A stretch of 64,000 bases of DNA, from assembly GCA_003971905.1 (NCBI GenBank), contig RSEE01000024.1, forward strand, positions 620,001-684,000. Direction: 5' to 3'. Of the stretch, positions 1 through 11,385 are shown in pieces; the stretch's first letter is position 1; the number at the start of each line of letters is the position of its first letter. The translations under genes were made by a program, and so were the position numbers. The stretch comes from Moniliella sp. 'wahieum' (Eukaryota > Basidiomycota > Moniliellomycetes > Moniliellales > Moniliellaceae). The notes below the pieces were generated by a model. The model was not told the origin of the DNA and ran no database searches. It worked only from the letters and a program-made list of their open reading frames with translations.

Positions 1-1554
1 CCAATAGGCGCGAGGGACAACCCACGCCCTGGCCCCCAACGCTCCACCAAGGCCCTCGGCAAATTCAAGATCCTGCCCGATGGCGCTGATGTGCCATCTG
101 CCCCTCATCCACCACCCTCGGCCGACCCCGGTCCTTCCCCCGACGAAGACAGCAGCGACGACATGGACGACAACGACGAGCTCTCCGAGCAGCAGGCTTT
201 CCTTGACCGCATCCCCGAGGGATCCATGCGGCGCGATGCGCGCCGCCTCACCCGCAAGGCCCGTGCCGAGCTCCCCCGTGTTACGGCGTATTCCACCGCT
301 ACCTCCTACCGCATGGCCGACCTGGTTACCTGGCTCACCGCACGCAAGGCGACCCATCATACCAACCCAATGACGTTTGATGAGTGTGTCTATTCCACCT
401 ACACGTACAAAACCATGCAAGACATTCTCAGTGGCACCAATAAACCGCATCCTCCCCCCCTTCCCCAGGCTAGTGCGGACAACCATCCGCCTCCCCGTCG
501 CCCTCCACCTTACTGGCCTCCACCCACGGGCAATCTTATCGGAATTCCAGAACTGAGCGAGGAAGCTGAGGCTGAGGCGGAAGCTGAAGCGCAAGCTGAG
601 CTCGCGGACGAAACACACGCATTGCTCAGTGGCCATGCAACCGACTCTGCTACCGAGAGCGGGACAGATCACTGGGCAAATGGCTTTGGCTTTGGAGAGG
701 CGCGTGCTCTTGCCGTGGGCAAGGGGTTGGAACAGACCGTTAAACCGACCACCGAGGAAGCAGGCGAGCGCTTGGAGCATGCGCGGCGCCGTCGCCGCGA
801 GCGTTTCGCCGTTGACAACCATATTCCCGAGGTCTTTTTTATGGAGTACGGGGCGGTGGTTATTTGGGGTATGACAGAACATGAGGAGCATCGTTTACTC
901 CGAGAAATCCGCCGGTTCGAAGTGGAGCGGGTGGCATCCGATGACATTGAGTCGGAAGACCTAAACTGGTATTTGGCCGACTATTCCCGGATCTACAATG
1001 ATGTGATCACGCTGCGTAAGGGTAGTGGCTACATGACCAAACTTTCCCTTTCGCATGCTCTGGCTCAGTCGACCAAGATCTCGTTCTTTGAGGGGGTGAT
1101 TGACAACACAATTGACAGCACCAAGGATATTCCTCAATCGATCGCCGAGAGTGGTACCATTGGGCTCCCACCGAAGGATATCATGAAGCAGATTGGCCAC
1201 CTGTTCATCCTGCGTATGAATCTTCACCTTGTTGGCTCTATTGTCGACTCCCGAAATCTTTTGGGCACAACCTGATTTGGAACCGCTTTACTCGGCGGCT
1301 CGCTCCTATCTCGAAATTCCACAGCGGATCGATCTGCTCAACACGCGCGTGGAGGTGCTGCAAGACATGCTTCAACTACTTAAGGACCAAGTGTCCACGG
1401 TTCATTCCGAGTGGCTCGAAATTATCGTCATTGTGCTCATTATTGGGGAGATTGTGCTGGGTTGTGCGACCAGTATGTTGATATCTTTGTCATTTGCGTT
1501 ACAAAGTTGGATACTGACAGGACTGCTGTAGTGTTCGTCGACCTGTACGTTTGA
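1..1554 (+). CDS. RMD1: RMD1/RMND1 family (DUF155) membrane protein, 5'-truncated by the window edge
   Basis: Frame 1 is open from base 1, so the true start lies upstream. After an acidic low-complexity N-terminus the DUF155 core runs from about 810 to 1470. It includes a VFFMEYG block, a WGMTEHEE block, an LSHALAQSTKISFFE block and the EIFW..PDLEPLY block. It ends in one hydrophobic segment (EWLEIIVIVLIIGEIVLG), the usual C-terminal anchor. A short intron is likely at 1473-1520, and the last codons (VVFVDLY, stop at 1554) match the family tail. The frame shifts at the CCC run near 1249 and is one base out at the splice junction; both look like missing bases. Family members are mitochondrial or internal-membrane proteins linked to sporulation or mitochondrial translation. 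Localisation here is inference. Confidence 0.8.
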
Positions 1555-2229
1555 GTAGAGCTTTCCCCTCCTCCGTTTTCCCTCTGTATACCAATTATTT
1601 TTATCTTTTCCTGCTCCATATCAACGTTCCTGCTCCATGTCAACGTATCAGACTTGTACATTTTGTGCTTTCTGCATTCAGGGCCATTCACTCCGGTCCC
1701 ACGATGCAGCTGATGATCCGCGGCTCAGACGCCTACAACTTTGTACATCCTTGTCGTCTGCTCGAGCGTGCAATTTTCTGTGGGTGCGCTCAAATACCGG
1801 GATGACCATGTTGAGCCGCAACCTTCACACATTGCAACCGTAAAAACCAAAAAATGGTCGGATACCTTCAACTGTCGCGGGCCAGGAAGTGGCCACGGCT
1901 GAGTGAGCGCTCACGGTGAGCCTCACGCCGAGGTAGGCATGGCGAGGTACCACGGCTTGAAGAATCAAGCACAAAGGAAGGTCCAAAAGATTGAGGCAGC
2001 ACCGCGCTAAGGATTCTTCATGGCGAGAGAGAGTTGGGTGGCCAAGACAGGCGAGCAGGTGCCCGAAGGCGTCTTTAGGATATTACACTACGGCAGAGTG
2101 ACCTCGACACTCAATATTCAATGCAAGACAGCAGTGTGCGCTTGCAAGGAGGCCACGCCGGGTCGTTGCAGCCCACTGCAATTCCAAAAGGAGGGAAGGA
2201 TGAGGCTGTCATTCATGGGCTCAGCAGCT
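1555..2229. other. Intergenic, no gene seen
   Basis: Short overlapping frames only. A CT-rich stretch follows the RMD1-like stop. There are no recognisable motifs before similarity to the 17.4 kb region begins at about 2230. Confidence 0.5.
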
Positions 2230-2565
2230 GGCAAGAGGAAGAGCCAGTGTCACATGTCACGGCCGTCATTTTTCGTACATACACCACCGCAGAGGTCTCT
2301 TGGGAGCATATATATCACGTGTTGGGACCCGCGATCCTGTACATATTAGGCCAAGACACCTTAGGCTTTATCACCCTTTGCCCCTTACTTGACCTCCGAA
2401 GCCTTCACGTCTATACTCAGACTTGTTTGAACCCTTGTCTCCTCTAGGTGTGGCATAAGACTTAGACCGAACCACCACCACCGCGATTGCATTGCTCTAC
2501 ATTTCCAGAGGTTCATCACCCAACCCCTTGGATTCCTCCGGTCGTACATTACGACGACGGCATAC

Positions 2566-4933
2566 CGACCCATTATTGCTGGCTATTGCGTAGCCACTCC
2601 GCCGCAGCCTGCCCCCAGTCCCAGCGCATCTGGAGCGAGTCACGAGGACCGTTGGTGTTAGGGAACCATTGCACTTGGCTCGGCACATGCAGGCAGGCGC
2701 CCGAGGCGAGAGAAAGGGGGACATCCGTTGGTTCTCCACATAGCCTGCGCCTTGCCAGAAAGGAGCAAAAGTGGCGTCTGTTGTTTCTCTGTCCATCCCG
2801 TTCGGGTCGAGCAACCCAGCGGTGAGTACTTGGCCCGTTTGCACATCAACGGGTCCGGCTTGTAACGCAACGATTCGCATCTCGTAAGGCGAACGAGCAT
2901 GTCGCCAATCCAGAACATGTGGGGACAAGGATCCCCACTTTCTTAACTTCGCATCCGGTACAAAATCGGGAACGCAACGTGCGAAAGACCCATGCCATTT
3001 GGCCTGATGGGCTACAACCCTTGGTTGTTCTGGTTGTTCCTTACGGTAGACCCAACCGGGAATAAGGTAAGGCGCAAACATCCTCCCATTCGAGGTTGCA
3101 CCAAACCAAAGCGGTCGGACTCGTTCATGAAATTCCCATATTCCTGCAAGCCATGCTTCATTGGCCGAGCCGCGCCTTAACACGACTTGTAGTTCTTGAG
3201 AATCCAGATGTGGGAATCAGACGAACAATCAGAGCGGGAGGAAATGGTGAGCGATCGCTGAATGAGTCAATAAAGAATTTCAGCGTTGACGTCCCTGACG
3301 TGCCAATCGGATGGAATGACATGAAGGTCGGATCCTCTGCGAGAGATCGTGTCAGTCAACTGTGTGTTGCACGTGGAGGCCGAGATGCACATACAGGAAG
3401 CGTTGTAAGGAAGGGGTAGGCTCCAGGGGGGGTCGATGGCTGGAGGGAGAAGTTGACAATTTGGTCCGGGTGAGTAAGGCCGTACTTGTGCGGATTGCCA
3501 AGCATCTGCTCAAATGACCATACTTTTTTGTGTGGTTTGGCGGTCAATCGCCAGGAGATTGCCTGTTCCCCCGAGGAGGAAAATATATGGTCATCGCCAG
3601 CAAATTGCACTTCGACAAAATCTCTGCAAGTTGCACACTGATTGTTAGTAAAACTCCTCGAACTGCGGAAGGGATAACGATCATACTCGTGGGGTAAACT
3701 TGATCCACTTGGTGAAAGGAAACTCATTCGTCTTCTGTCTAGTGAGCATGCGAATGTGTACAATTTGTACGATGCATCCCTTTGGTATAAGAAGTCAGCA
3801 TGGCAACGCAAATAGGTACATGAAACGTACGCAATGAAGAGGTGTGACCAATCAATGGCGGGGTGAAGCACGATAAGAAAGCATCACTTTGGGCAACCAG
3901 CTGGTGTCAGTGTCCGTGTCGTAAACATCTATTTTGCACTCAAAGTGAATCGATCCGTCATCAAACCGACGCGAGATACACCATAGCCCACATTTTGTCC
4001 CGATATCTGCCTTTGCTTTGCCCTTCCATGAGAAATGGGAAGTCAGAACCGGCTAGCAACAAGTTTCGGAATTGAAGAGAGTACTTACCTCGGAAGACCC
4101 AAACTAGCCACCCGCCAGTCTTGACCATATTGCACGCCGTGTTTCAGCCCAAGCAACATCCTCCGGCGGACAAGTATACAGCCAGGTTGTGCGTCCCGTT
4201 TCCAGTCTACGCTACAACGGCAAGCTCTCCTGGTCGGCTGAGGGGAGGAAAAACCAAAAAACGTGCGATCATCCGCTGAGAAAAGACTGAGGGGCGATAA
4301 TGAAAACCCAGTCCCCAAACAATGGGTTTGATGGACTCTAGTTGAGCGTGCGGATCAACCTCGGAAGAGTGCGTTGGTGCGTTGCCGAGGGCGAATGGGG
4401 CGTTCCCGAGGAGGCACGTATTCGCCCAAAATATTCCAGCCAAAGTGCCATTCGATCATGTCAAGGTACACGACAAAAGCGTACCATGATTGGGAAGGGG
4501 GCAAACATCGGCGCGAATACTGGCCGCTTCCAGCTCCATTTCAAGGATGGAACAAGGCCGGTGCGCAGAGCCAGAGCATGCCAAACGTAGTCATTCATTA
4601 GCGCGTGGTGCAATGCTGGCAACAAAAGAACCCAAAAGTCAGCTTAATTGGTATACTCTCAAAGGGAGCTTTTGGAAATACCCACCTTGTTTGTCTGTGA
4701 GAGGCGGACCCATCCGCAGGAGCGAGAACCCCAAGAGGGATGCGATGTGGTAAAGGATTTCGACCGGTAGGGACACGAGGGTAGGGCGTGGAGGGGCGAT
4801 AGCCAAGCCCTGCACCTCCTCCCGGGGGTAGGGAACGAGGGAGAGCAGGCAATTGGAGCATGTGGCCGTCGGGAGGGAGTGCTGGCGGAGGGAGGAGAGG
4901 TATTAGGGTGAGGGCGATGGGCGGTGTGGACAT
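2566..4933 (-). pseudogene. Decayed copy of the F-box/beta-propeller-like gene
   Basis: This matches the 14851-17344 gene along its length. Recognisable pieces on the minus strand include VRLSQTNK (F-box end), SLFIA, the LYQRDASYK region, a KVWSFE propeller-type motif, and the C-terminal SANEAWLAGIWEFHER block. The pieces fall in different frames. The N-terminal region is shortened, the F-box helix is in a shifted frame, and the central VD..T.R segment is out of frame. At the site where the 15.7 kb copy has TGA, this copy has TGG. The start corresponds to the ATG at 4933. The number of frame changes within one gene makes a true pseudogene likely, although sequence errors may add to it. Confidence 0.75.
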
Positions 4934-5120
4934 ACGCCAACAGGAGCCAAAATCAGCAAGGCGGGGCGGCACTGCGCTGGGGGAACACGGGGCATGCACG
5001 CTGGCATGTTTTGACCAGCGGGGATGTGATTACAGGGGTTGCAATTTGGGTGTTATTGCCAAGCCACGCGGCGGCTGGATGGCGGATGATTGAGGGCGAG
5101 GATCGAGGGTAAGGATCGTT

Positions 5121-5250
5121 GCATGCTGGGCTGAAGGTTGCGAAGCATCGTGCATGAGAGGGTGCTGAAGCTGCGGGGAGGCGCCTGGGCCTGCGACGCC
5201 AGCTGGGCCTGTTCAATCTGCGCCCGCAGCGCCGCCCGGTGTGCGTGGCA
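5121..5250 (-). pseudogene. Fragment of the NDR kinase N-terminal coding region
   Basis: The minus strand encodes a segment close to [15 protein letters not shown] of the kinase at 17.8 kb, in the same relative reading. Similarity starts near the kinase position 17818 and stops near 17950. No kinase domain follows; the F-box upstream region is joined on instead. It cannot encode a kinase. Confidence 0.75.
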
Positions 5251-5577
5251 GGCCAACTACTGGAATCTTGCGTCTCACTGTCGCTGCCATACAATAAAAC
5301 ACGGCGTCTACACCTCACCACTATCGGAGGCACCTACAATCGCATCTCCGGAGTTCACAGCTGGCGTGTATTTAAGATGAGACCGGGCGGGTCAAACTGC
5401 AAGTCCTGTGCATCTTGTCGTTATTCCGACGAATGTCCGTAGTGCGTCGATCGTGCTGCATCATCGCGTGCGTTATAAAAATGTCCTCTGTTCTCGTCGC
5501 GTGCACAGGTTCTGAACCGAGTAATAAAAGCCATGGCGAGCTTGAGAACTTGGCTCGCCGACTTGGCTTGACAGAGC
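5251..5577. other. Intergenic, no gene seen
   Basis: Lies between the duplicated block and the KRE9-like gene, and probably holds the 3' region of the latter. No motif is recognised. Confidence 0.4.
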
Positions 5578-6103
5578 TTAGCTCGAGGGCTTAATCGTGA
5601 AGAGAGGACTCTCGTTGCCCGAGGTTCCCACCACATTGATAATGTAGTCATCACGTTCTTCCAGATCCGTGGGCAGGGTGACGGTAAAGTAGCCCTGGGT
5701 GTAGGGCAATTCAGGTTGACCACTGGGGTTCCACAGGGGCCAGTAGAGGTGCGCTCCACCGGAATCGTTTTTCAGCTGGTAGCCCAGCTTGATGGCCGCC
5801 ACAGATTGACCTTGCTCTTCGGGAGGGATGTTGTCCGTCTCCCTGGTGGTATACACCGCCCCGAATCAGAGGTTGGTCAGCTCAATACCAGGATTATGCT
5901 ACAGAGGATGAGAACATGTACGTACCATGCCACGTAGAGGATGGCCAGCATACGCCACCTGGCCCGCGTGCGGGGTGGTTACGGGGGATTCCAGGAGAGG
6001 GTTTGGCCAAGTTGAGCGAAGGGATGGGCGTAGCAGAAACAAAAGCGGTGCCGGTGGCGATGGCACTTAGAAAAGCGACAGTGACGATGGGGGTGGCGAG
6101 CAT
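5578..6103 (-). CDS. Small secreted protein with KRE9/KNH1-type N-terminal domain
   Basis: The ATG at 6103 opens a hydrophobic signal peptide (MLATPIVTVAFLSAIATG). A single KNH-type beta domain follows: SPVTTPHAGQVAYAGHP, then VAW, intron 5843-5925, then ETDNIPPEEQ, IKLGY, and a terminal LEERDDYIINVVGTSGNESPLFTI. That ending is the hallmark of the Ser/Thr-rich GPI-anchored KRE9/KNH family. The protein stops just after the domain, so it has no Ser/Thr-rich stalk and no GPI signal. Two frame shifts, near the CCC at about 5985 and near 5935, must be bridged; both fit missing homopolymer bases. KRE9/KNH proteins act in beta-1,6-glucan assembly. A short soluble form could be a wall-associated or effector-like protein (inference). 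Confidence 0.7.
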
Positions 6104-6378
6104 ACTGTGGGAAGGGCGAAAAGTAAGGGTGGGGAGTACGACGATGGAAGATACAGGGAGGTGTTTGTTTATGAGCAACAAGGAAGCGGGGGATGAGATG
6201 GAGGTGTTAGCGGCAGCGACGCCATAGGGGGTGAAGTCTTATATAGACAGGCCTTTGACTCCGAACACCGGAGTCCGGCGTATGGGAGTGGATAGGATAG
6301 CGTTGCTACGGCGGGGAATGCGCGGACTTTTGTGGTCGTGGCCTGTGGAACACCGTCGCCCTCGCATACGATCCCTGG

Positions 6379-6393
6379 AAGCTTGAAGCTTGA
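6379..6393. repeat. Heptamer array AGCT-TGA (2 units)
   Basis: Two adjacent AAGCTT palindromes in exact period 7 (AAGCTTG). Confidence 0.7.
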
Positions 6394-6590
6394 TGGACGA
6401 CAGACACTCAGCCATGCCGACAAAAAGCGAGTGCTCAGCCCTTAACTAATGAGTCCCGCCGCTACGCGCCAACCTCAAACCCCGTCCGCATAATGGCGAA
6501 CAACGGGGAGCTCTGCCCCCAGTAATAGCACCACACCGCTTCTCCTGACAGGCGGACCCTCTGCCCTATTTGCTGTCCCCTCGAACGAGA

Positions 6591-6620
6591 TCAAGCTTCA
6601 AGCTTCAAGCTTCAAGCCTC
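6591..6620. repeat. Heptamer array AGCT-TCA (3-4 units)
   Basis: Three consecutive CAAGCTT units, the last degenerating to AGCCTCA. Reverse-complement version of the array at 6379. Confidence 0.85.
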
Positions 6621-6668
6621 AATATGCAAGCGTGGGATTCATAACAAGGTTCACGGGAAGAAGATGAG

Positions 6669-9600
6669 CTAGGTCGTAGACAGCTTCGAGTAGCTCGGCG
6701 GTGCCAATCGGCGCTTGATCGCCATGATCGCGTACAGGGGAAACGAGCTAATGGCAACAATCAAGGACACCTTCCACAGGAACTGGAGGGTAAGGACAAA
6801 ACGCAAGTCGAAGAACTCGGGGAGGAATACAATGCTGATGCAGTAGAGCACCAGTGTCGCTACTTCAGAAATCACCATATAAAGGTGCCTGCGGAGGATA
6901 ACGCGGTTAGTATCCTCAAATGTTGGTCAGAGAGGGGGAGAGAGACGAACCAGGTAGTGATTTCGAGTGCAACCATGATGAGCTCGTTAAACACAAGTGC
7001 GGTGAAAGAGATGGAGACAATGTTGAGGAACTCATTCTCGAACAATGCCAAGGAGGCGATCATGATGGCGCCACCTTGGTAGATAGAGATCATAAGCCAC
7101 TCAGTAAACGTTTACTCGACAGAGATCGCCCTTTTGTCAAGTCTTTATACAGCTCGGGGTACATGAGCGACATGTCTTCGCTCACGTCACGGTCGAGGAC
7201 GAGAGAAAAGACGGGGGCCATAGTGTAAATGGTAGCATAACCAACCATGAGCCAGCCTTGATATAATGCAATGGGGGCGAAGTAAAAGATAGCGCTGAAG
7301 ACGGCTTGCATGACACTGATGATCAGACCCCGATGAATGACAAATTGGGCGAGCTTGGCGCTGCGCTTATACGAGTTACGCCCGTGCCAAACCAAAAGGC
7401 GGGTGAGATGGGAAAATTGGGTTAGACTAAAGTCGGCCGCTAAAGACGCTTGCTTGCCTTCCTTGCCCACAATTCCCAGCCCCACATTGGCCGCTTGAAT
7501 CATGGCCACATCATTCCCGCCATCGCCAATGCAACAGACCCGCTTCTGGGTAAATTCCTTGATCAGTCGCGCCACATCTGCTTTTTGCTGGGGACTACAC
7601 CGACAGGCCACCACAGCACTAAGTTGAGTCGCCACCTCGATAAACTCGGTGGCCAAGTCGGGCTGTTCGGGAGTCAGAAGCTGGTGCAAGCTGTCCCCAT
7701 CAATGACAAGGCAGCAATCTAACTTGGTCCGCAGGATCGACAGGGCATCTCGGGCTGCCTGCGCATGAGGGAGCTTCTGGACAGTGTGAATGTACTGATT
7801 GCGCGCCACCAGACGAGAGCTGATGGCAATGCATGTCGCCGTCTCAATTTTATCACCCGTCAGCATCCAAATCTTGATCCCACCGTTGCGAAGCAGCTCG
7901 AGTGTGGCCTTGACTCCAACCTGTAGCTTATCCTCCACTCCCGTCAGACCCAAGAGTTCGAGCTGGTACTCGAGGTGTTGGGATATCACCGTCGCCATCG
8001 CCTCGTTTCGGTCCTCGAGTTGTAGCTTGGCTTGCTTGTAAGCATATTCAAACGATGCCCATGCCTCAGCACTCAGCTTTTTGCGTCCAATAACGAGCGT
8101 GCGCAAGCCTTCGCGGGCCATGTTTCCGGTCTCCTCATCCAGCCAATCGTTCACCGCCACAATCTTCGTCATGACCACATCTGCCCCCTTCTGATAGAAA
8201 GTAACTTCGCCCGAGCGCTCATCGCGAATGACAATCCCCATACGCTTGCTCTCACTGCTGAAGGGGAAGATCTCGAGGATGCGAAAGCGATACAGTTGAC
8301 CATTGCTTGCTGCCCGGAGTGTCAAATTGGTCCGGTCACGGTACACAAGCGTGAGGCCAATACTTTCGGTCCAGCGTACAATGGCCACTTCATCAGGTGA
8401 CGAAGCTTGGTAGGTAATCTGGGGTTCGTCCTCCTCCCCCACTCCCCCATCATCCCCGTCCTCAATTACTGGAGTGACATTGTGGCAGAGAGCGAGAGCC
8501 AAGGCAAGGTCCTTGACACGTTGGCTCATATCGCGCCTGGTGCGCGGCACATAGTGCTGCCCTCCCGAGATAGAGCGGTCTTGCTTTTTCTGAGCCGCCT
8601 TGCTGCTCTTACCCGTCCCGGCAGGTGTATCGTCGAGCGAAAGCGCAAGCGCCAGTTGCGTTGCCACCTCATCAAAGGCATCATATCCGTAGCTCATTGT
8701 ACCCAGGTGGAGCTTACGAAGCTCCATCTCGTTCTGGGTCAACGTCCCTGTCTTGTCCGAGAGGAGGTATTCGATCCGCCCCAGTTCTTCAGGCAAAGTG
8801 CTGGTTCGTACCACCGTCCCAGGGATGTCTGGATCTGACATGATCTGCCGCCCATAGACCGTCTTGCCCATGTCCAAGTTGACACGGAGCGAGATGGGGA
8901 TGATACTGCTAAAGAGGATGAGGAAACGGAAAATGTAGACCCACCACTCGCCACGGAAACCATTGAAGGCAACCAAGGAAATAGATAACGTGAACGTGAC
9001 GCAAGCGAGAATCTTCGACAAGCGGTTGATCTCAAGGTCCAGCAACCCAACTTTCGTCTCGGGGTGGGATGTATTCATCACCGCACGAGTCTCACTGCCG
9101 GTGTAGACCACCATACCGACCACACTACCAGCCGCAAGGACAGTGTTAGACCAGAGCATGTTCTCCGACGTCAAAGGAACCACCAACGGATGAGGGTTCA
9201 TCGCAATCGTCGAGCCAGGGCGATTGGCACCGTCTTTCCGCATAGCTGCGCTGGCCTCAATGTCCTCGCTAGCCCGGCGCCCGAGAAGGTCCCCTGCCGA
9301 GTGATGAGTCGTCTCTGCACGTGGAGCCGAGTGGGGGAATTGAAGAGACGCCGAATCGCTCGTGTCTAGATCAGGATGGAGAGTAAAATTGCCCACAAAC
9401 GTGTGGATATCCTTAATAGGGGGTCCAGCATAGAGTGAGGCGCGGTCCGTAAGAGAGACAAGCTCATCGTTAGTCATACTCTGGTGCACTCGACCGCCAC
9501 ACGGAGCTTCCAATCCGTTTCTCCGTCCAGCTGGTCCGTGCGGATAAAGCAGGTGCCTCCATCGGCGCCATCGCTCCCGTTCTGTTCGCGATCCTCCTCT

Positions 9601-10647
9601 TGCTCGGCAGCCTTGGCATCCTCTGCCTCCTGCTCTTCGTTTACACGCAAAGGGGGTTCGGGGGTGTCCAACTGGTCTAGGTCATCGTCCAGGGCGAACT
9701 GCAGTTCTCCGTCGCCGGGAAGGCGTTGTGGTGCGCCAGAGTGAGGAGGGTCATTGACTTCGGCGGGATGATGATGAGAGGCATGGTGGTCCCCACTGGC
9801 AGTGCGAAGCAGGAGTAGATCAGCCGGTACGCGATCGTTCTTCTCGAGTACGACTAAATCGCCTACCTTGAGTGCACTGCTGGGAACAGCAAGAAAGGCC
9901 GCATGCTCTTCATCCCCATCAAGCGGAAGCTGAACGCCAGCAGACCGATTCAAGCGGGCAGCAGCCTTGCGCGCTGACTTGGGCACCAATCGGGCCGGGA
10001 GCAAGGTACGATATGGCTGCGAGTTGCTCTCGCATCACGGGGTAGCGTGCCACATCGTCCAATGCTTCCTTGCCAATAGTGACAGCCAAAACAAATGAAA
10101 GAGGCGCAATATAGGTTACCAAGAAGCCAATCTTGAGTGCGGGGATGAACTGGCTGAGAGCGACAAGCAAAAAGTACAGGTTGAAGAAGAACTTGAACTG
10201 CTCGTAGAGAACCATAGGGAGGAAGGTAAAGACGTTGTACTTTTGATTGCAGACCACATTGCGTGCAAATGCCCCGTGCTTCTTGGTGTAGCCTTCGAGT
10301 GGTGCCACTGTGCGCCCAGTGGACAAGGTGCTTGGGCCCCGCGGGAAGAGGCGCTGCCACCAGGGTGAAAGGCGAGACTTTGCGGCAGGATCATCCTGGC
10401 CTGAAGCAGGCGTCGAAGTAGAGGCGGCCATGGAAGTAAAAACATCGGGCTGCGAGGCCACGCGTAACGGGGAGACAGAAGCAGGGAGGGAGTCGGGGTA
10501 ATTGGGTTCGGCATCGAGAGGGTCCGCGCCGGGTTCGGCGGATGTGCCGAGCAGGCCAACACGCTCCTCGTCGGTCAGGTCGTCGTAGCGCGCTGAGGGG
10601 CGGCCGCGGCGGTAGGCCCCGCCATAGCCGCGTGGCGGCGAAGACAT
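6669..10647 (-). CDS. NEO1: P4-ATPase phospholipid flippase, Neo1/ATP9 class
   Basis: The ATG at 10647 begins a polar N-terminus. Then come the [31 protein letters not shown] signature region of flippases, the [13 protein letters not shown] motif, the phosphorylation loop [11 protein letters not shown] (about 8740-8765), KGAD, the hinge [14 protein letters not shown], and the C-terminal transmembrane helices. The intron at 6889-6950 joins TTW to [10 protein letters not shown]. Overall order and length fit Neo1 (about 1,150 residues in yeast; this one is longer at the N-terminus). The reading frame breaks at the GGGG near 10039, TT at 10024, GG at 9483 and TTT at 7111. Each is restored by adding one base to a run, so sequence error is the best explanation for a normally essential gene. 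Neo1 flips aminophospholipids in Golgi and endosome membranes. It follows PEX12 on the same strand. Confidence 0.92.
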
Positions 10648-11385
10648 GTCGGGGGGACCGGCAGGACAGGGAGTGCGGTGGTGGTGGCGAAGGTGGTGGC
10701 GATGGTGCGTGGTAGCCAGATTGAAGCTTGAACGCACGCTGCGGCCGATCAGGTGTGCTAACCACAAGCGAGCCTGGTGCATCCGCCACTGAATCGCATT
10801 CGGTGCAAATCCACACCGGGCCTCGGAGGGTTGAATGTTTCAAGGGTGGTCAACGCAGCAGTGCCGGGTGGATGCTTGCGCTGCCGACAGCACCCGAGAC
10901 TGACCTCGGTGTGGGACGACCACTCGTTGCCAATGTTGCAGCGCCCGGTGGAGGCGCGGGCCCCATCCTCACCATCCTCATCGCCAACCCCCCCCACTAC
11001 CCCACCGCCGCTATCGCCACCTGCCGTTGCTAGAGGTCTCATGAGATGTGCCTTTTCCTTGGACGCGGCCGGGCCCAGATGTCCATAGTAGCCCGGAAGC
11101 ACCCCGTAGCTCGTTGAACGCTGAACGAGCCACATCTATACGACACGCTTCTCTTTGACTGAGACGGAGTGTGCGCTGGTCGCGCTCAGCGCTTGGCTTA
11201 AAAGTTACTAGGGCCAGTAAGCAGGCCGTATTTGTGGCCAATCTTACCTCCATCTCGGGTGCCAGATGCATCCACTTTAAAAAAGTTTCGCCAACGGCAA
11301 GGCCGAGATTGTCTCTTTGGCCTATGCCGCGGCCAATGTAGGTCGCATGCCTGTGAGATAATGGTGGCCAGGAAGGAAGCTCATA
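10648..11385. other. Intergenic between PEX12 and the NEO1-like gene
   Basis: Holds the NEO1-like promoter and the PEX12 3' region. No additional gene is supported; the overlapping plus-strand frames are short and unstructured. Confidence 0.5.

Larger units (their letters stand above)
2230..5250 (-). repeat. Inverted, circularly permuted copy of the 14.6-17.95 kb locus
   Basis: Read on the minus strand, this block starts with about 130 bp similar to kinase coding sequence at 17818-17950. It then runs straight into sequence similar to 14643-17478: F-box upstream region, all F-box exons and introns, and the 3' flank. The order of the two parts is swapped relative to the plus-strand copy. Intron sequences are retained, so the copying was DNA-mediated. 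Many small deletions and substitutions mark this as the decayed copy. Confidence 0.85.
6104..6668. other. Intergenic with two AGCT-TGA heptamer arrays
   Basis: Holds the promoter of the KRE9-like gene and the 3' end region of the NEO1-like gene. A TATA-like TATATA sits at about 6240. Two AAGCTT-based heptamer arrays lie at 6379 and 6591. Confidence 0.5.
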
